Positions 24,521-32,313 of a DNA stretch of 64,000 nucleotides are shown piece after piece. The position numbers were made by a program, and so were the translations under genes. Numbering within the stretch: the first letter of the stretch is position 1; the number at the start of each line of letters is the position of its first letter. Source of the DNA: Caldilineaceae bacterium bin34 (GTDB lineage Bacteria > Chloroflexota > Anaerolineae > Caldilineales > Caldilineaceae); assembly GCA_002238555.1 (NCBI GenBank), contig MPMO01000012.1:1-64000 (forward strand). Direction: 5' to 3'. Under the pieces are notes generated by a model. It was given only the letters and a program-made list of their open reading frames with translations, had not been told where the DNA came from and did not search any database.

Positions 24521-24800
24521 CGGCTATGTGTCCAGGAAAGAAAGTATCGAGGCCCGGATACCGTCCGGCGTGCGCGAACGATTCGTGATCATGTGGGCCG
24601 GCTGGGAACTCGACGATGTGGGCTGGATCGCCAACGACGGCCGGGTCTGGATGACCGACCACGGCAGCGGCCCCAGGCTGATGAGCGAAAGATTGTTGCG
24701 GGAGAGGATCGCAGCCACGACCACCTGCCTGGAGGGCCTGGGCCGCGCCCTCGAGTCCCTCATGGCCGTCAAGGAGGCCACCGATGAAGAGCAAGGATGA
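24513..24800 (+). CDS. Unknown small protein (cluster gene 2)
   Basis: 95 residues, start preceded by GGAGGT at good spacing. The body has IPSGVRERFVIMWAGWELDD, then VGWIANDGRVWMTDHGSG, then a helix ending LESLMAVKEATDEEQG. The pattern suggests a small compact fold followed by a helix, but no family is recognised. Its start overlaps the end of the previous gene and its end overlaps the next start by 17 bp, so the genes are translationally coupled. Confidence 0.65.
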   Translation: MSDGYVSRKESIEARIPSGVRERFVIMWAGWELDDVGWIANDGRVWMTDHGSGPRLMSERLLRERIAATTTCLEGLGRALESLMAVKEATDEEQG

Positions 24801-25344
24801 CCGGGCACCGACCAACGCCGAACTGGAGGCCCGGTTGGAAGCGGCCCTCGCGGCCATGACCGACGCAGAGCGCGAGGCGTGCGAAGCCAATGACCACCGC
24901 GCCCTGGAGGCCCAGCGCGCGCAGTGGCAGGCCGAGGTGGATGCCATGCCCGACGACGAATACCAGGCGGCACTCGAAGCCGAACGCCAAGCCATGAACG
25001 ACATCGCGCTCGACAGCCCGGCGGTCCGACGGTCCGACGGCAGTTGGGTCGCACCCTCGGAATTGCTGGGCGACGACCCGCCCGCGCAACCCGACTACGC
25101 CGACGACGACGAGGTCGCGCAAGGCTACTTGAAGCTCATGCGGTCCAAGGGCATTGACAACCCGCTGCCGCTGTGGGGCCAGACGGTGAGCATCGCGCCG
25201 GACGGCACGGTGCTGTGGATGGGGCCGGACCGCGTGTTCCATCCGTTGACCACGCCGGGCGGCTTTGAACGCTGGCAGGCAAGATCGGAACGGATACGGC
25301 GGGAGCAGGAGCAACGGGAGGCCGAAGATGGAACGGGTCCTTGA
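24784..25344 (+). CDS. Unknown acidic protein (cluster gene 3)
   Basis: 186 residues, start preceded by AAGGAGG. Residues 10-80 are helical and alanine/glutamate-rich (ELEARLEAALAAMTDAEREA). Residues 80-110 are acidic and proline-rich. The C-terminal part (LWGQTVSIAPDGTVLWMGPD) resembles in style the GWIANDGRVWM stretch of the preceding gene: both are short beta-rich 'x-D-G-x-V/R-x-W-M' segments. The C-terminus is a charged helix (RWQARSERIRREQEQREAED). No family recognised. Overlaps genes on both sides. Confidence 0.65.
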   Translation: MKSKDDRAPTNAELEARLEAALAAMTDAEREACEANDHRALEAQRAQWQAEVDAMPDDEYQAALEAERQAMNDIALDSPAVRRSDGSWVAPSELLGDDPPAQPDYADDDEVAQGYLKLMRSKGIDNPLPLWGQTVSIAPDGTVLWMGPDRVFHPLTTPGGFERWQARSERIRREQEQREAEDGTGP

Positions 25345-25777
25345 AAACGACGTGACCGACATGATGACGAATCGGCACATGCATCTCCGCGGATCGGTCG
25401 TGACGCACGGTACGCCGTCGCTGACGGTCGGCGAACTGATCGACATCCTAAGCCGGTTGGACCCGGGCGAAGAGGTGTTTGTGCTCGATTCGTGTGGCTG
25501 CTGCCTAACCGGCTTCGAGAACCTGGAGGCCGCGTGCGTGGGCGAGCGCGATGTGAGCATGGACGACCGGTTCGCCCGCGACAAGAGCACCGCTGAACTG
25601 ATCGACGACCATGAGGCAAACCCAGGCTCGCGCCGCTGCCGCTGCCACGGTCCCAATGGCTGCGCTGGGGCGTGGTGCTCGCCGGCGCCAGCTGGGTGTA
25701 CTACCCGGAAGTCGATGCCGCCGCGGCGCAGCGCATTGCCGAAATGCCGGGCGCCAGGCACATCGACGACGCACTGA
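25328..25777 (+). CDS. Unknown protein, tandem paralogue 1, probable frameshift
   Basis: Start at 25328 follows GGGAGG. The first 85 residues contain TVGELIDILSRLDPGEEVFV, a DSCGCC motif and FENLEAACVGERDVSMDD, paralleling the next gene. After about 25617 this frame becomes Cys/Arg/Pro-rich and implausible. A neighbouring frame continues RWGVVLAGASWVYYPEVDA, then a helical tail to a stop at 25860; this mirrors VVVIAGGTWSSYPNGDD of the next gene. A single-base shift at the AAACCC near 25618 would restore one protein of about 175 residues overlapping the next start. Function unknown. Confidence 0.55.
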   Translation: MERVLENDVTDMMTNRHMHLRGSVVTHGTPSLTVGELIDILSRLDPGEEVFVLDSCGCCLTGFENLEAACVGERDVSMDDRFARDKSTAELIDDHEANPGSRRCRCHGPNGCAGAWCSPAPAGCTTRKSMPPRRSALPKCRAPGTSTTH

Positions 25778-25825
25778 TCGAGGAACTGAAGGCAGCGCGG
25801 GCGACGAAAGCCAAGGAGGCCGCCG

Positions 25826-26104
25826 ATGCGGGTCAAGGAACTGATCGAGAAACTGAGTGAGCTTGAACCCGACGCGCCGGTGTGGACGATCGACAGCGAC
25901 GACTGCTGGCCGACCTTCGTCGAGGTCGAGGCCGCGCAGATCGGCGAGCAGTACCTGGCCGATCTGCGGCGGTACGGCGACACCGTCGTCGTCCAGACCC
26001 CGTCGGCCGTGTCGGCGAACTGGACGGGGCGCGTGGTGGTGATCGCCGGCGGCACGTGGAGCAGCTACCCGAACGGAGACGACGATGCGCGTGGAGCACA
26101 TTAG
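25826..26104 (+). CDS. Unknown protein, tandem paralogue 2
   Basis: 92 residues from an ATG preceded by AAGGAGG. Sequence: VKELIEKLSELEPDAPVWTI, then DSDDCWPTFVEVEAAQIGEQ, and RVVVIAGGTWSSYPNGDD near the end. It aligns with the previous gene over the ELI..LS.L.P and EAA..GE blocks, so the two arose by tandem duplication. A further start (26085, MRVEHIRC...) with its own GGAG follows but stops after 14 codons, suggesting the cluster is truncated here. Function unknown. Confidence 0.65.
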   Translation: MRVKELIEKLSELEPDAPVWTIDSDDCWPTFVEVEAAQIGEQYLADLRRYGDTVVVQTPSAVSANWTGRVVVIAGGTWSSYPNGDDDARGAH

Positions 26105-26315
26105 GTGCGGGCGTTGGCTTAGGCCCTGAGTGCTTGGGGTCAGGTTCGGGCCTGCGTGTCGACCTCCACAAACTCTTCGATGAAGGGGCGAGTATCCCGA
26201 AACTCGCCCGGTGGCCACCAACCGGTACGTTGATTTCGGGATGCAGTTGCGGGACAGCGGCCGCCGAGGCGCGCCCAAGTCCTGGGCGGCTGGCTCGCAG
26301 GTGTGCCCCAAACGG

Positions 26316-26429
26316 CCGTTTGCGGGACGGCCTGCCAATAGAACGGTCGGCTTGGCTGCGGACCGGATTGTCTTCTGCCGGGGCCTGCGAATCTGGTGTA
26401 ACCTCCCCAAGCCCTCGTCCCGCAAACGG
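26316..26429. other. Nested inverted-repeat element (possible structured RNA or small mobile element)
   Basis: Outer arms CCGTTTGCGGGACG (26316-26329) and CGTCCCGCAAACGG (26416-26429) are perfect 14-bp complements. A second stem, GGCTTGG/CCAAGCC (26349-26355 with 26407-26413), nests inside, only two bases from the outer right arm. A separate 8-bp hairpin (GGGCGAGT/ACTCGCCC, 26186-26209) lies just upstream. No gene is seen in 26105-26515. Confidence 0.5.
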
Positions 26430-26515
26430 ATCACCAGGGGGTGCGGAACATGAAGGTCGGCTGCACCAGGGTTTCGACCCACGAACAGAATCATGATCTG
26501 CAGTGAGAGGGAACC

Positions 26516-27103
26516 ATGAAGGCATTGATTGAATTTCACGACGACCTGGTTGACATCTACGGGTACACGGCGCAGATCGAAACCGCCATCTCTACCTGGC
26601 GTGACTGGATGAACCAGCAGGTGAACAACGGGGGTGGTACAACACTTTCCAATACCTTGTCCTTCGGCAACCCAGGCGATCCCAATTTACCCGATGCCAA
26701 ATATCAGTACCGGGCAACTCTCGGGGACTTGATCAGTGCCTCTGGAAAGTCAGGCCGCACCTCCATCCTCCATCGCCGTTACATCCTGGTGTTGGTTGTG
26801 GCTGCTTGGGAAGACGGTTACCGACCACTCATCGCCCGTGAGTGCAACATGGACAAGAATGACGTACAGAGCGACGTGTTCCATGATCTGAACAAGTACC
26901 GTCAGGCCATTCTGCACAGGAGCAACCGACTTGGTTCAAAGCCGAAAGCTCTCCCGTATTTCAAAGAAGGAGATGAGGTTTCCCCAACTTCCGACCAAAT
27001 AGAATTAATTTTTCGAGGTCTGATAGACGACGAATTGAACCGCATCGGCAGGGAGTATTACCACACAGACCTTGGATTCAGATTTGATAAGAGATTGAAC
27101 TGA
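26516..27103 (+). CDS. HEPN-like domain protein
   Basis: 195 residues, start preceded by GAGAGGGA. The middle is hydrophobic and helical (RRYILVLVVAAWEDGYRPLI), followed by DVFHDLNKYRQAILH. Here RQAILH is the Rx4H motif typical of HEPN ribonuclease domains; the pattern W.DGYRP...D.F.DL...R..I.H is close to RiboL-PSP/MAE_28990-like HEPN families. HEPN proteins commonly act as toxins or defence RNases. The neighbour, 66 bp downstream, is a membrane-tailed PLD-family protein, so the two could work together. Base composition is less GC-rich than adjoining genes, suggesting transfer. The family assignment is by motif only. Confidence 0.6.
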   Translation: MKALIEFHDDLVDIYGYTAQIETAISTWRDWMNQQVNNGGGTTLSNTLSFGNPGDPNLPDAKYQYRATLGDLISASGKSGRTSILHRRYILVLVVAAWEDGYRPLIARECNMDKNDVQSDVFHDLNKYRQAILHRSNRLGSKPKALPYFKEGDEVSPTSDQIELIFRGLIDDELNRIGREYYHTDLGFRFDKRLN

Positions 27104-27169
27104 TCCTGATGGCGACTCCCAGCATTCAGGGGGCCGACTCCGCCGAGACCCCTGTCACAGACTGAAACA

Positions 27170-27913
27170 ATGGACGACCAGCAGCCACAAGCCCCGCTCC
27201 CGTTCGTGGACAACACGGGGTCGTCCACGGTCGACAGCTTCACGCGCAACGCAGTGGACGGGGCGCGCCGGGTTGTGGTCTGCGTCGGCTACGTCTCCGC
27301 AATGGGTTTGGAGCGGCTGGCCGACTGGCTGGACCTCATGGCTCCCGACGGCCAGCTGCTGCTCCTGGTCGGCATGGCACCGCACAATTGGAAATTCCTG
27401 GCGCAGACGGCCGACGCCCATGCGACCTACCTCCTGCGCGCCATGCAAACCAAGGCGGCGGAGCTGGACCGTGCGCTGTTGGGGCGGCTGTCCGGCTTTC
27501 AAAGCGCGGGGCGGTTGCAGGTCCGCCTGCGCGAACCGGACCACCGGATGCACGCCAAGCTTTACCTCATCCAATCCGGGGCCGAGGCCTGGAAGGGGCT
27601 GGCCGGCAGTTCAAACCTTTCGCAATCCGGATTGACGCAGCCCGGGGAACTCAACCTGGTGCTCGACGCCGCGACGGCCGCAGAGGCCGGTCGCTGGCTG
27701 GTCCGCCAATGGGAAGCTCCATCCTTGCAACCGGCGGACGACGTGTGGAAGGCCCTGTTCAACCAGGCCACGCGGGCCGGAATGAACGAGCGGCTGGCAT
27801 CGTCCGGCAGATCCGCCGGCCGTCGCAGCCGCCGGTCGGGATGTTGGAAGCTGGCGTTGGGACTGCCGCTGGCGAGCGGGTTGCTGCTGCTCCTGTTGTC
27901 CCTAGCAGGCTAA
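27170..27913 (+). CDS. PLD-like nuclease domain protein with C-terminal membrane anchor
   Basis: 247 residues. An N-terminal PLD-like fold has VVVCVGYVSAMGLERLADWL and LLLLVGMAP, then a single HKD-type motif HAKLYLIQSG followed by GLAGSSNLSQSGL, the usual H-x-K...G-S-x-N. This matches the PLDc domains found before helicases and in restriction-like systems, but no helicase follows. The C-terminus is a basic stretch (GRRSRRSGCWK) and a single hydrophobic helix ending in LLLLLLSLAG, predicting a tail-anchored membrane protein. Two subunits would be needed for a complete active site. No Shine-Dalgarno is visible. Confidence 0.7.
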   Translation: MDDQQPQAPLPFVDNTGSSTVDSFTRNAVDGARRVVVCVGYVSAMGLERLADWLDLMAPDGQLLLLVGMAPHNWKFLAQTADAHATYLLRAMQTKAAELDRALLGRLSGFQSAGRLQVRLREPDHRMHAKLYLIQSGAEAWKGLAGSSNLSQSGLTQPGELNLVLDAATAAEAGRWLVRQWEAPSLQPADDVWKALFNQATRAGMNERLASSGRSAGRRSRRSGCWKLALGLPLASGLLLLLLSLAG

Positions 27914-27971
27914 GGTCCCGTCGTGCAGGGGGCCGCGGAAGGGCAGCAGCACCCGGAACGGCTTGGATTGC

Positions 27972-28182
27972 CCGATTCCCGGGAGGGCTAGGGGTCGCAG
28001 GGGTTGGGAATCCGGCCGTGTGGCCAAGCTGAGAGGTGCTGAATTGGGCTGATCCGGGGCCCGCGATGGATTCGGGCAAGTTCGAGCTGATCCGACCGGC
28101 CCGACGGGTGGCGGAGGCCCGACCGCACACCGGAAATCGAAGCCCAGCGCCGTTCGCGGACCGCGGCGGCCGAGGGGAACGG
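27972..28182. repeat. Dispersed intergenic repeat, copy B
   Basis: The first half matches copy A (19972-20078) and the second half matches copy C (23751-23805), so B joins both parts of a larger GC-rich repeat unit. It fills much of the gene-free 27914-28622; an 8-bp hairpin (CCGGAGGC/GCCTCCGG, 28457-28475) lies further on and nothing else was recognised. Confidence 0.6.
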
Positions 28183-28622
28183 CGCGATCCGGCCGGCCTC
28201 GGGAGCGCCCGGGTCTTGGCACGCGGATCCGGATTTACACCGCAAACGATCCTTTCCGGACGACCTGCAGCACCGAGCAGTGCTGACAGCAGAACGTGGG
28301 ACATTGAGTGGTACAAATTGATGCACATCCTCATTTTCAGTCGTTAGTCCGAGTCCCCCCAGACATCGGCCGGTAGGTTGCGCGGGCTGCAACCAAATGG
28401 GAATTCCGGTGCTCCAAGATGCCTGATCCACCGCAATTGGTCCGCGGACTGCCAAGCCGGAGGCATGGCCTCCGGTCCAGTTCATCAACGTAGCCGGATT
28501 TGCACGTGGGGTCTCCATGTGCCGCGGCTCAGTCCTTGGCTCCCCTAATCGCCCCTGCCTGTCGGAATCGGCTGTTCTATACTGCCCATTCCCCCTACAA
28601 CCAACAACTGCCAACCCTCCAC

Positions 28623-29039
28623 ATGACCCGCGTCATTTTCACCAGCGAAACAATCCTGAAACCGCCGGCCGAGGTCTGGGATGTTCTAACCGACTGGCCC
28701 AAAGCCACGGCCTGGATGCCTACCGTTACCTCGATGCAGGCCGAAGGCCCGACTCAGGTAGGTACGAAGATCAGCTACAAGACGCGCCGCGACACCTTTC
28801 ATTCCACCATCACGGAACTGAACGAAGGACGCATACTTACGCTCCGGACCGAACACGGCAGCGTAACAGCAGACTATTCCTACGGCTTGGAGGAGGTTGC
28901 TGAAGGTACCAAGGTGTCCCTCAATGCCACCTGCCAGTTGTCCGGCCATCAATGGTTCGGGCCCATCCTGCGCCTGATGATGAGAATGACCGACGGCAAT
29001 CAGATCAAGAAGCTCAAACGCGTGGTCGAGGATGCCTAA
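28623..29039 (+). CDS. SRPBCC-family protein
   Basis: 138 residues with a START/Bet v 1-type helix-grip layout: the first strand RVIFTSETILKPPAEVWDVL, the signature DWPKATAWMPTV, the strands TKISYKTRRDTFHSTITELN and LTLRTEHGSVTADYSYGLEE, and a long C-terminal helix (PILRLMMRMTDGNQIKKLKR). This is the polyketide-cyclase/dehydrase class. Members bind hydrophobic ligands; no ligand can be inferred. I start at the ATG at 28623, where the fold begins; the frame is open further upstream. Confidence 0.8.
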   Translation: MTRVIFTSETILKPPAEVWDVLTDWPKATAWMPTVTSMQAEGPTQVGTKISYKTRRDTFHSTITELNEGRILTLRTEHGSVTADYSYGLEEVAEGTKVSLNATCQLSGHQWFGPILRLMMRMTDGNQIKKLKRVVEDA

Positions 29040-29297
29040 CCACAGCTTGTCACTCGGTTCGGACGCCGGGGCCTTTGACGAATGGTGCCGGCCGACGAAC
29101 AAGCGTGCCGGGCTCTTCACCCTGAGGCGGCCGGAACAACGGAGGTGCTGGCCACACCAGGACAAGGAGTACCTTGAAACCAGACAAAGGCGAAATCCCC
29201 GGCCACCTTTGCCGCAACACCGGCCCGCGGGTCGTAGGGCGCTTGCCTCCCAAATGCCTCAAGCCGTCAAGGACAGTCCAACATATTCGGAGGAGCC

Positions 29298-30197
29298 ATG
29301 CGCATAGCGGTAACCGGCGGAAGCGGCGACATAGGCACCTATGTGTGCCGCGAACTCATCGAGCAGGGGCACGAGGTGGTCTGCCTCGACACGGCGGAGC
29401 CCAAGATCCATATGGAGTTCCGGCAGTGCGACCTGACATCCCTCGAGGCCGCGTCCAAGGCCGTTGCGGACTGCGAACAGATCGCGCATCTGGCGGCGCT
29501 CCTGGGCACCTCCGGCGACCTGCCGCGGGAAGCAGTCGTGGGACGGAACACGGTGCTTGCCTACAACGTGTTTGAAGCCGCCCGCCGGACCGGCATTCGC
29601 CGGGTGGTGTATGCCGGCAGCGAGTGCGGTTCCGGCTTTGGCATCCACGAAACCGAGTTGGTGCCGCTGTACCTTCCCATCGACGAGGAACATCCCCTGT
29701 GGCCCCACGAGGCGTACAGTCTGTCCAAGTACTTCGGAGAACGCATCGGGGCCAACTACGCCAAGGCATTCGGCCTGGAAGTGGTGTCGCTGCGCTACCC
29801 CCACGTTTGGCTCCGGCGCAATGTTGAAGCGGTGAAGCACATGGTGACGCAAGCGCGCCAAGGAAACGGACTGGCAGCATTGGAACCGAAGGACTGGCTG
29901 GGGGCGTACGTCGCCGTGCGGGATGTCGCGCGTGCCTTTGCCGCTGCCGCGAGCTTCCAATTCGGGTCCGCAGACATGCCGTTCGAGGCGTTTTACCTGT
30001 CCGCCTGCAACACTTGCATCGAAGTCCCCACGCTGGAGCTGGCACGAGCCAGATTCGGCGCGGTGCCCCCTCTCAAGGACGCGCGGCTGTTTGAAGACAA
30101 TCCCCATGCAAGCATGTTCGGCATCGGCAAGGCCGAACGGCTTCTGGACTGGAAACCAGTCTGGACCTGGCAGAACTTCGAGCAGTGGGAACTGTGA
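29298..30197 (+). CDS. NAD(P)-dependent epimerase/dehydratase (extended SDR)
   Basis: 299 residues. The Rossmann glycine motif TGGSGDIGTYVCRELIEQG is at the N-terminus, CDLTSL and IAHLAALLG follow, and the catalytic YSLSKYFGE holds the Tyr-x-x-x-Lys pair. The C-terminal substrate region ends ERLLDWKPVWTW, usual for UDP-sugar/sugar-acid epimerases. Strong RBS GGAGGAG. It opens the catabolic cluster 29.3-37.6 kb; in similar clusters such enzymes oxidise or epimerise sugars or sugar acids (for example uronate dehydrogenases). The exact substrate is unknown. Confidence 0.85.
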   Translation: MRIAVTGGSGDIGTYVCRELIEQGHEVVCLDTAEPKIHMEFRQCDLTSLEAASKAVADCEQIAHLAALLGTSGDLPREAVVGRNTVLAYNVFEAARRTGIRRVVYAGSECGSGFGIHETELVPLYLPIDEEHPLWPHEAYSLSKYFGERIGANYAKAFGLEVVSLRYPHVWLRRNVEAVKHMVTQARQGNGLAALEPKDWLGAYVAVRDVARAFAAAASFQFGSADMPFEAFYLSACNTCIEVPTLELARARFGAVPPLKDARLFEDNPHASMFGIGKAERLLDWKPVWTWQNFEQWEL

Positions 30198-30512
30198 CCG
30201 GACACTCTATCTGTCACTTTGAGCTGCAAGGAGGGGGTGGAACCAGATAGCCGCGGGGGACAGCCGCCTTGTGGCAAGCTACGGCAGGCCGCCAGGAGAC
30301 GGCCTGCACGAAATGCGCCCCATCCACCGGCAGTACAATCCACAACCCCGCCTCAATGTCAACTGCTCGCACAGAGAATCGAGGGGGAAGGCGGCAGGAA
30401 AGTTCGGCGCCTGTGGTGCACAAGCCATTTCAGGTCGTTTTCCAGAGTTCCTATAATTCCACTTCCGCGTTGCGAACATCGTTCGCACGCAGCTGGCTCC
30501 TGGAGGGCAGGC

Positions 30513-31304
30513 ATGGCGGAGTTCACCTATCCCAACTTGGACGGCCTGGGCAAGGCCTACGTCCGGGATGGTTATGCCATCGTGCGGCAGGTTATTGACG
30601 AGAACCTCGTGGCGGAGGCCAACCGTCATGTGGACTGGCTGATCGAACACAATCCGGACTTGCCGCCGGAGCGGCTTGGCTACTGGCTGACGCCCACCGA
30701 TCCATTTTGGATGCGCCTGGTCTCCGACCCGCGCATTGTCGATGTGGCCGCAGCCGTGGTGGGCCCGGATGTGGCCCTCTTTGCCGCGGACTACATCGCC
30801 AAGCCTCCGGGCACAGGTCAGCGCGTGGCTTGGCATCAGGATGCCGCCTACTGGCCGTTGGAGCCCATGCGGGTGGTTACACTGTGGGTTGCCTACACCG
30901 AATCCAACCCGGCCAACGGCTGCGTGCGGGTCATTCCGGGCACGCAGCACATGTCCCTGCAGCCGCGCAACCCCGACGAAACCGACTACCAGGGCGAGAT
31001 GCTGAGGGGGATGGACCAGTCCCTGATTTCCGCAGACGACGCCGTCGATTTCATTCTGGAACCCGGCGATGTCTCCCTGCACCATCCCCTGATCATCCAC
31101 GGCTCCGAGGCCAACACGAGTTCCAGGTGGCGCCGGGGCGGCACCTACCAGTACATTCCAACCACCACCAAGGTGACCAAGGAGGACTGGCCGGTCTTCC
31201 TGCTCAGGGGCACCGACACGGTGGGCAGAAACACCTACCGGGATTTGCCAAGGTACGTTCCCGGCCAACACATGCCATTCAGAGGATGCGAGGCATGGCC
31301 ATAA
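30513..31304 (+). CDS. Phytanoyl-CoA dioxygenase family protein 1
   Basis: 263 residues from ATG 30513, which follows GGAGGGCAG. Fe(II)/2-oxoglutarate oxygenase fold: metal ligands His and Asp in VAWHQDAAYWPLEP, distal His in HHPLIIHGSEANTS and the 2OG-binding Arg in SSRWRRG; FAADYIAKPP precedes the HxD strand. The frame runs upstream to 30219 but lacks similarity there. Family members hydroxylate lipids, ectoine, halogenated or phosphonate compounds. Here the setting with sugar transporter and enolase-superfamily genes points to oxidative catabolism of an imported small molecule (inferred). Confidence 0.85.
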   Translation: MAEFTYPNLDGLGKAYVRDGYAIVRQVIDENLVAEANRHVDWLIEHNPDLPPERLGYWLTPTDPFWMRLVSDPRIVDVAAAVVGPDVALFAADYIAKPPGTGQRVAWHQDAAYWPLEPMRVVTLWVAYTESNPANGCVRVIPGTQHMSLQPRNPDETDYQGEMLRGMDQSLISADDAVDFILEPGDVSLHHPLIIHGSEANTSSRWRRGGTYQYIPTTTKVTKEDWPVFLLRGTDTVGRNTYRDLPRYVPGQHMPFRGCEAWP

Positions 31305-31353
31305 CCCGACTATCGCCGACGCGCCGGTCCCCCATGGTACGGCAACCAATTCC

Positions 31354-32313
31354 ATGACCGCGGCTGACACCACCGCCGGCCAGATGGCCGGCAAACTGCA
31401 CAAACCGCGTATGAGCCGCTTGGCCCGGCGCGAGGAACTAGTGGGCTTTCTGATGGCAGCCCCTTGGCTGCTGGGCCTACTCTGGCTCTACTTGGGCCCG
31501 TTCGGGGCGGCCCTCTCCCTGTCGCTGACGGACTACGACATTCTCACCGCCCCCAAGTGGGTGGGATTGGAGAACTTTGACACGATGTTGACGGACGATC
31601 CACTCTTCTGGAAGTCCCTCAGCGTCACCACCATCTACTCGGTGGTATCCGTACCGTTGCTGATTGTCTTTGGACTGTGGCTGGCCATCCTGCTCAACGC
31701 CGACATCAAGGGGCTAGCCTGGTTCAGAACCGTCTACTATCTTCCGGCTGTTCTGTCCGGGGTGGCCGTCGCATTCCTTTGGATTTGGGTGTTCTCCGCC
31801 GACTGGGGCGTACTGAACTTCCTGTTGTCCCTTATGAAAATCGAGGGTCCCAACTGGCTGACCAGCGAGGACTGGGCACTGTCCGCCCTGATCATAATGA
31901 GTCTCTGGGGAGTTGGCGGGGGTCTGGTGATCTACCTCGCCGGGCTCCAAGGCATCCCGACCGAGTTGTACGAGGCGGCAGAAATCGATGGTGCCGGACG
32001 CTTCCGTTCCTTCTACAACATTACCCTGCCCATGGTGTCCCCGGTGATCCTGTTCCAGCTCATCTTGGGCATTATCGGTGCCCTGCAGGTGTTCACCCAG
32101 GGCTATGTCATGACTCAGGGTGGTCCCAACAACGCAACCCTTTTTTACAATCTGTATCTGTACCGCAACGCATTCCGGTTTCTGCACATGGGCTATGCCA
32201 GCGCCTTGGCCTGGGCGTTGTTTCTGTACATCCTGTTGTTGACCCTGGTGGTACTGCGTTCATCCAGTGTCTGGGTCTTTTATTCGGGCGAGATCAAGGG
32301 GCGTGCCAGATGA
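31354..32313 (+). CDS. Sugar-type ABC permease, MalF/UgpA family
   Basis: 319 residues, six predicted membrane helices. The N-terminus (REELVGFLMAAPWLLGLLWL) is the usual first helix and PKWVGLENFDTML is the family motif. The coupling loop ELYEAAEIDGAGRFRSFYNI, followed by TLPM, is the EAA motif that docks the ATPase. The stop overlaps the next start (ATGA at 32310). With the second permease at 32310 and the binding protein at 36237 it forms a CUT1-type importer. Confidence 0.9.
   Translation: MTAADTTAGQMAGKLHKPRMSRLARREELVGFLMAAPWLLGLLWLYLGPFGAALSLSLTDYDILTAPKWVGLENFDTMLTDDPLFWKSLSVTTIYSVVSVPLLIVFGLWLAILLNADIKGLAWFRTVYYLPAVLSGVAVAFLWIWVFSADWGVLNFLLSLMKIEGPNWLTSEDWALSALIIMSLWGVGGGLVIYLAGLQGIPTELYEAAEIDGAGRFRSFYNITLPMVSPVILFQLILGIIGALQVFTQGYVMTQGGPNNATLFYNLYLYRNAFRFLHMGYASALAWALFLYILLLTLVVLRSSSVWVFYSGEIKGRAR

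Noticed and set aside
27759..28334. Minus-strand frame of 191 codons over the dispersed repeat
   Set aside because: Overlaps the end of the PLD gene and the repeat copy B. Proline/arginine-rich shadow sequence without motifs.
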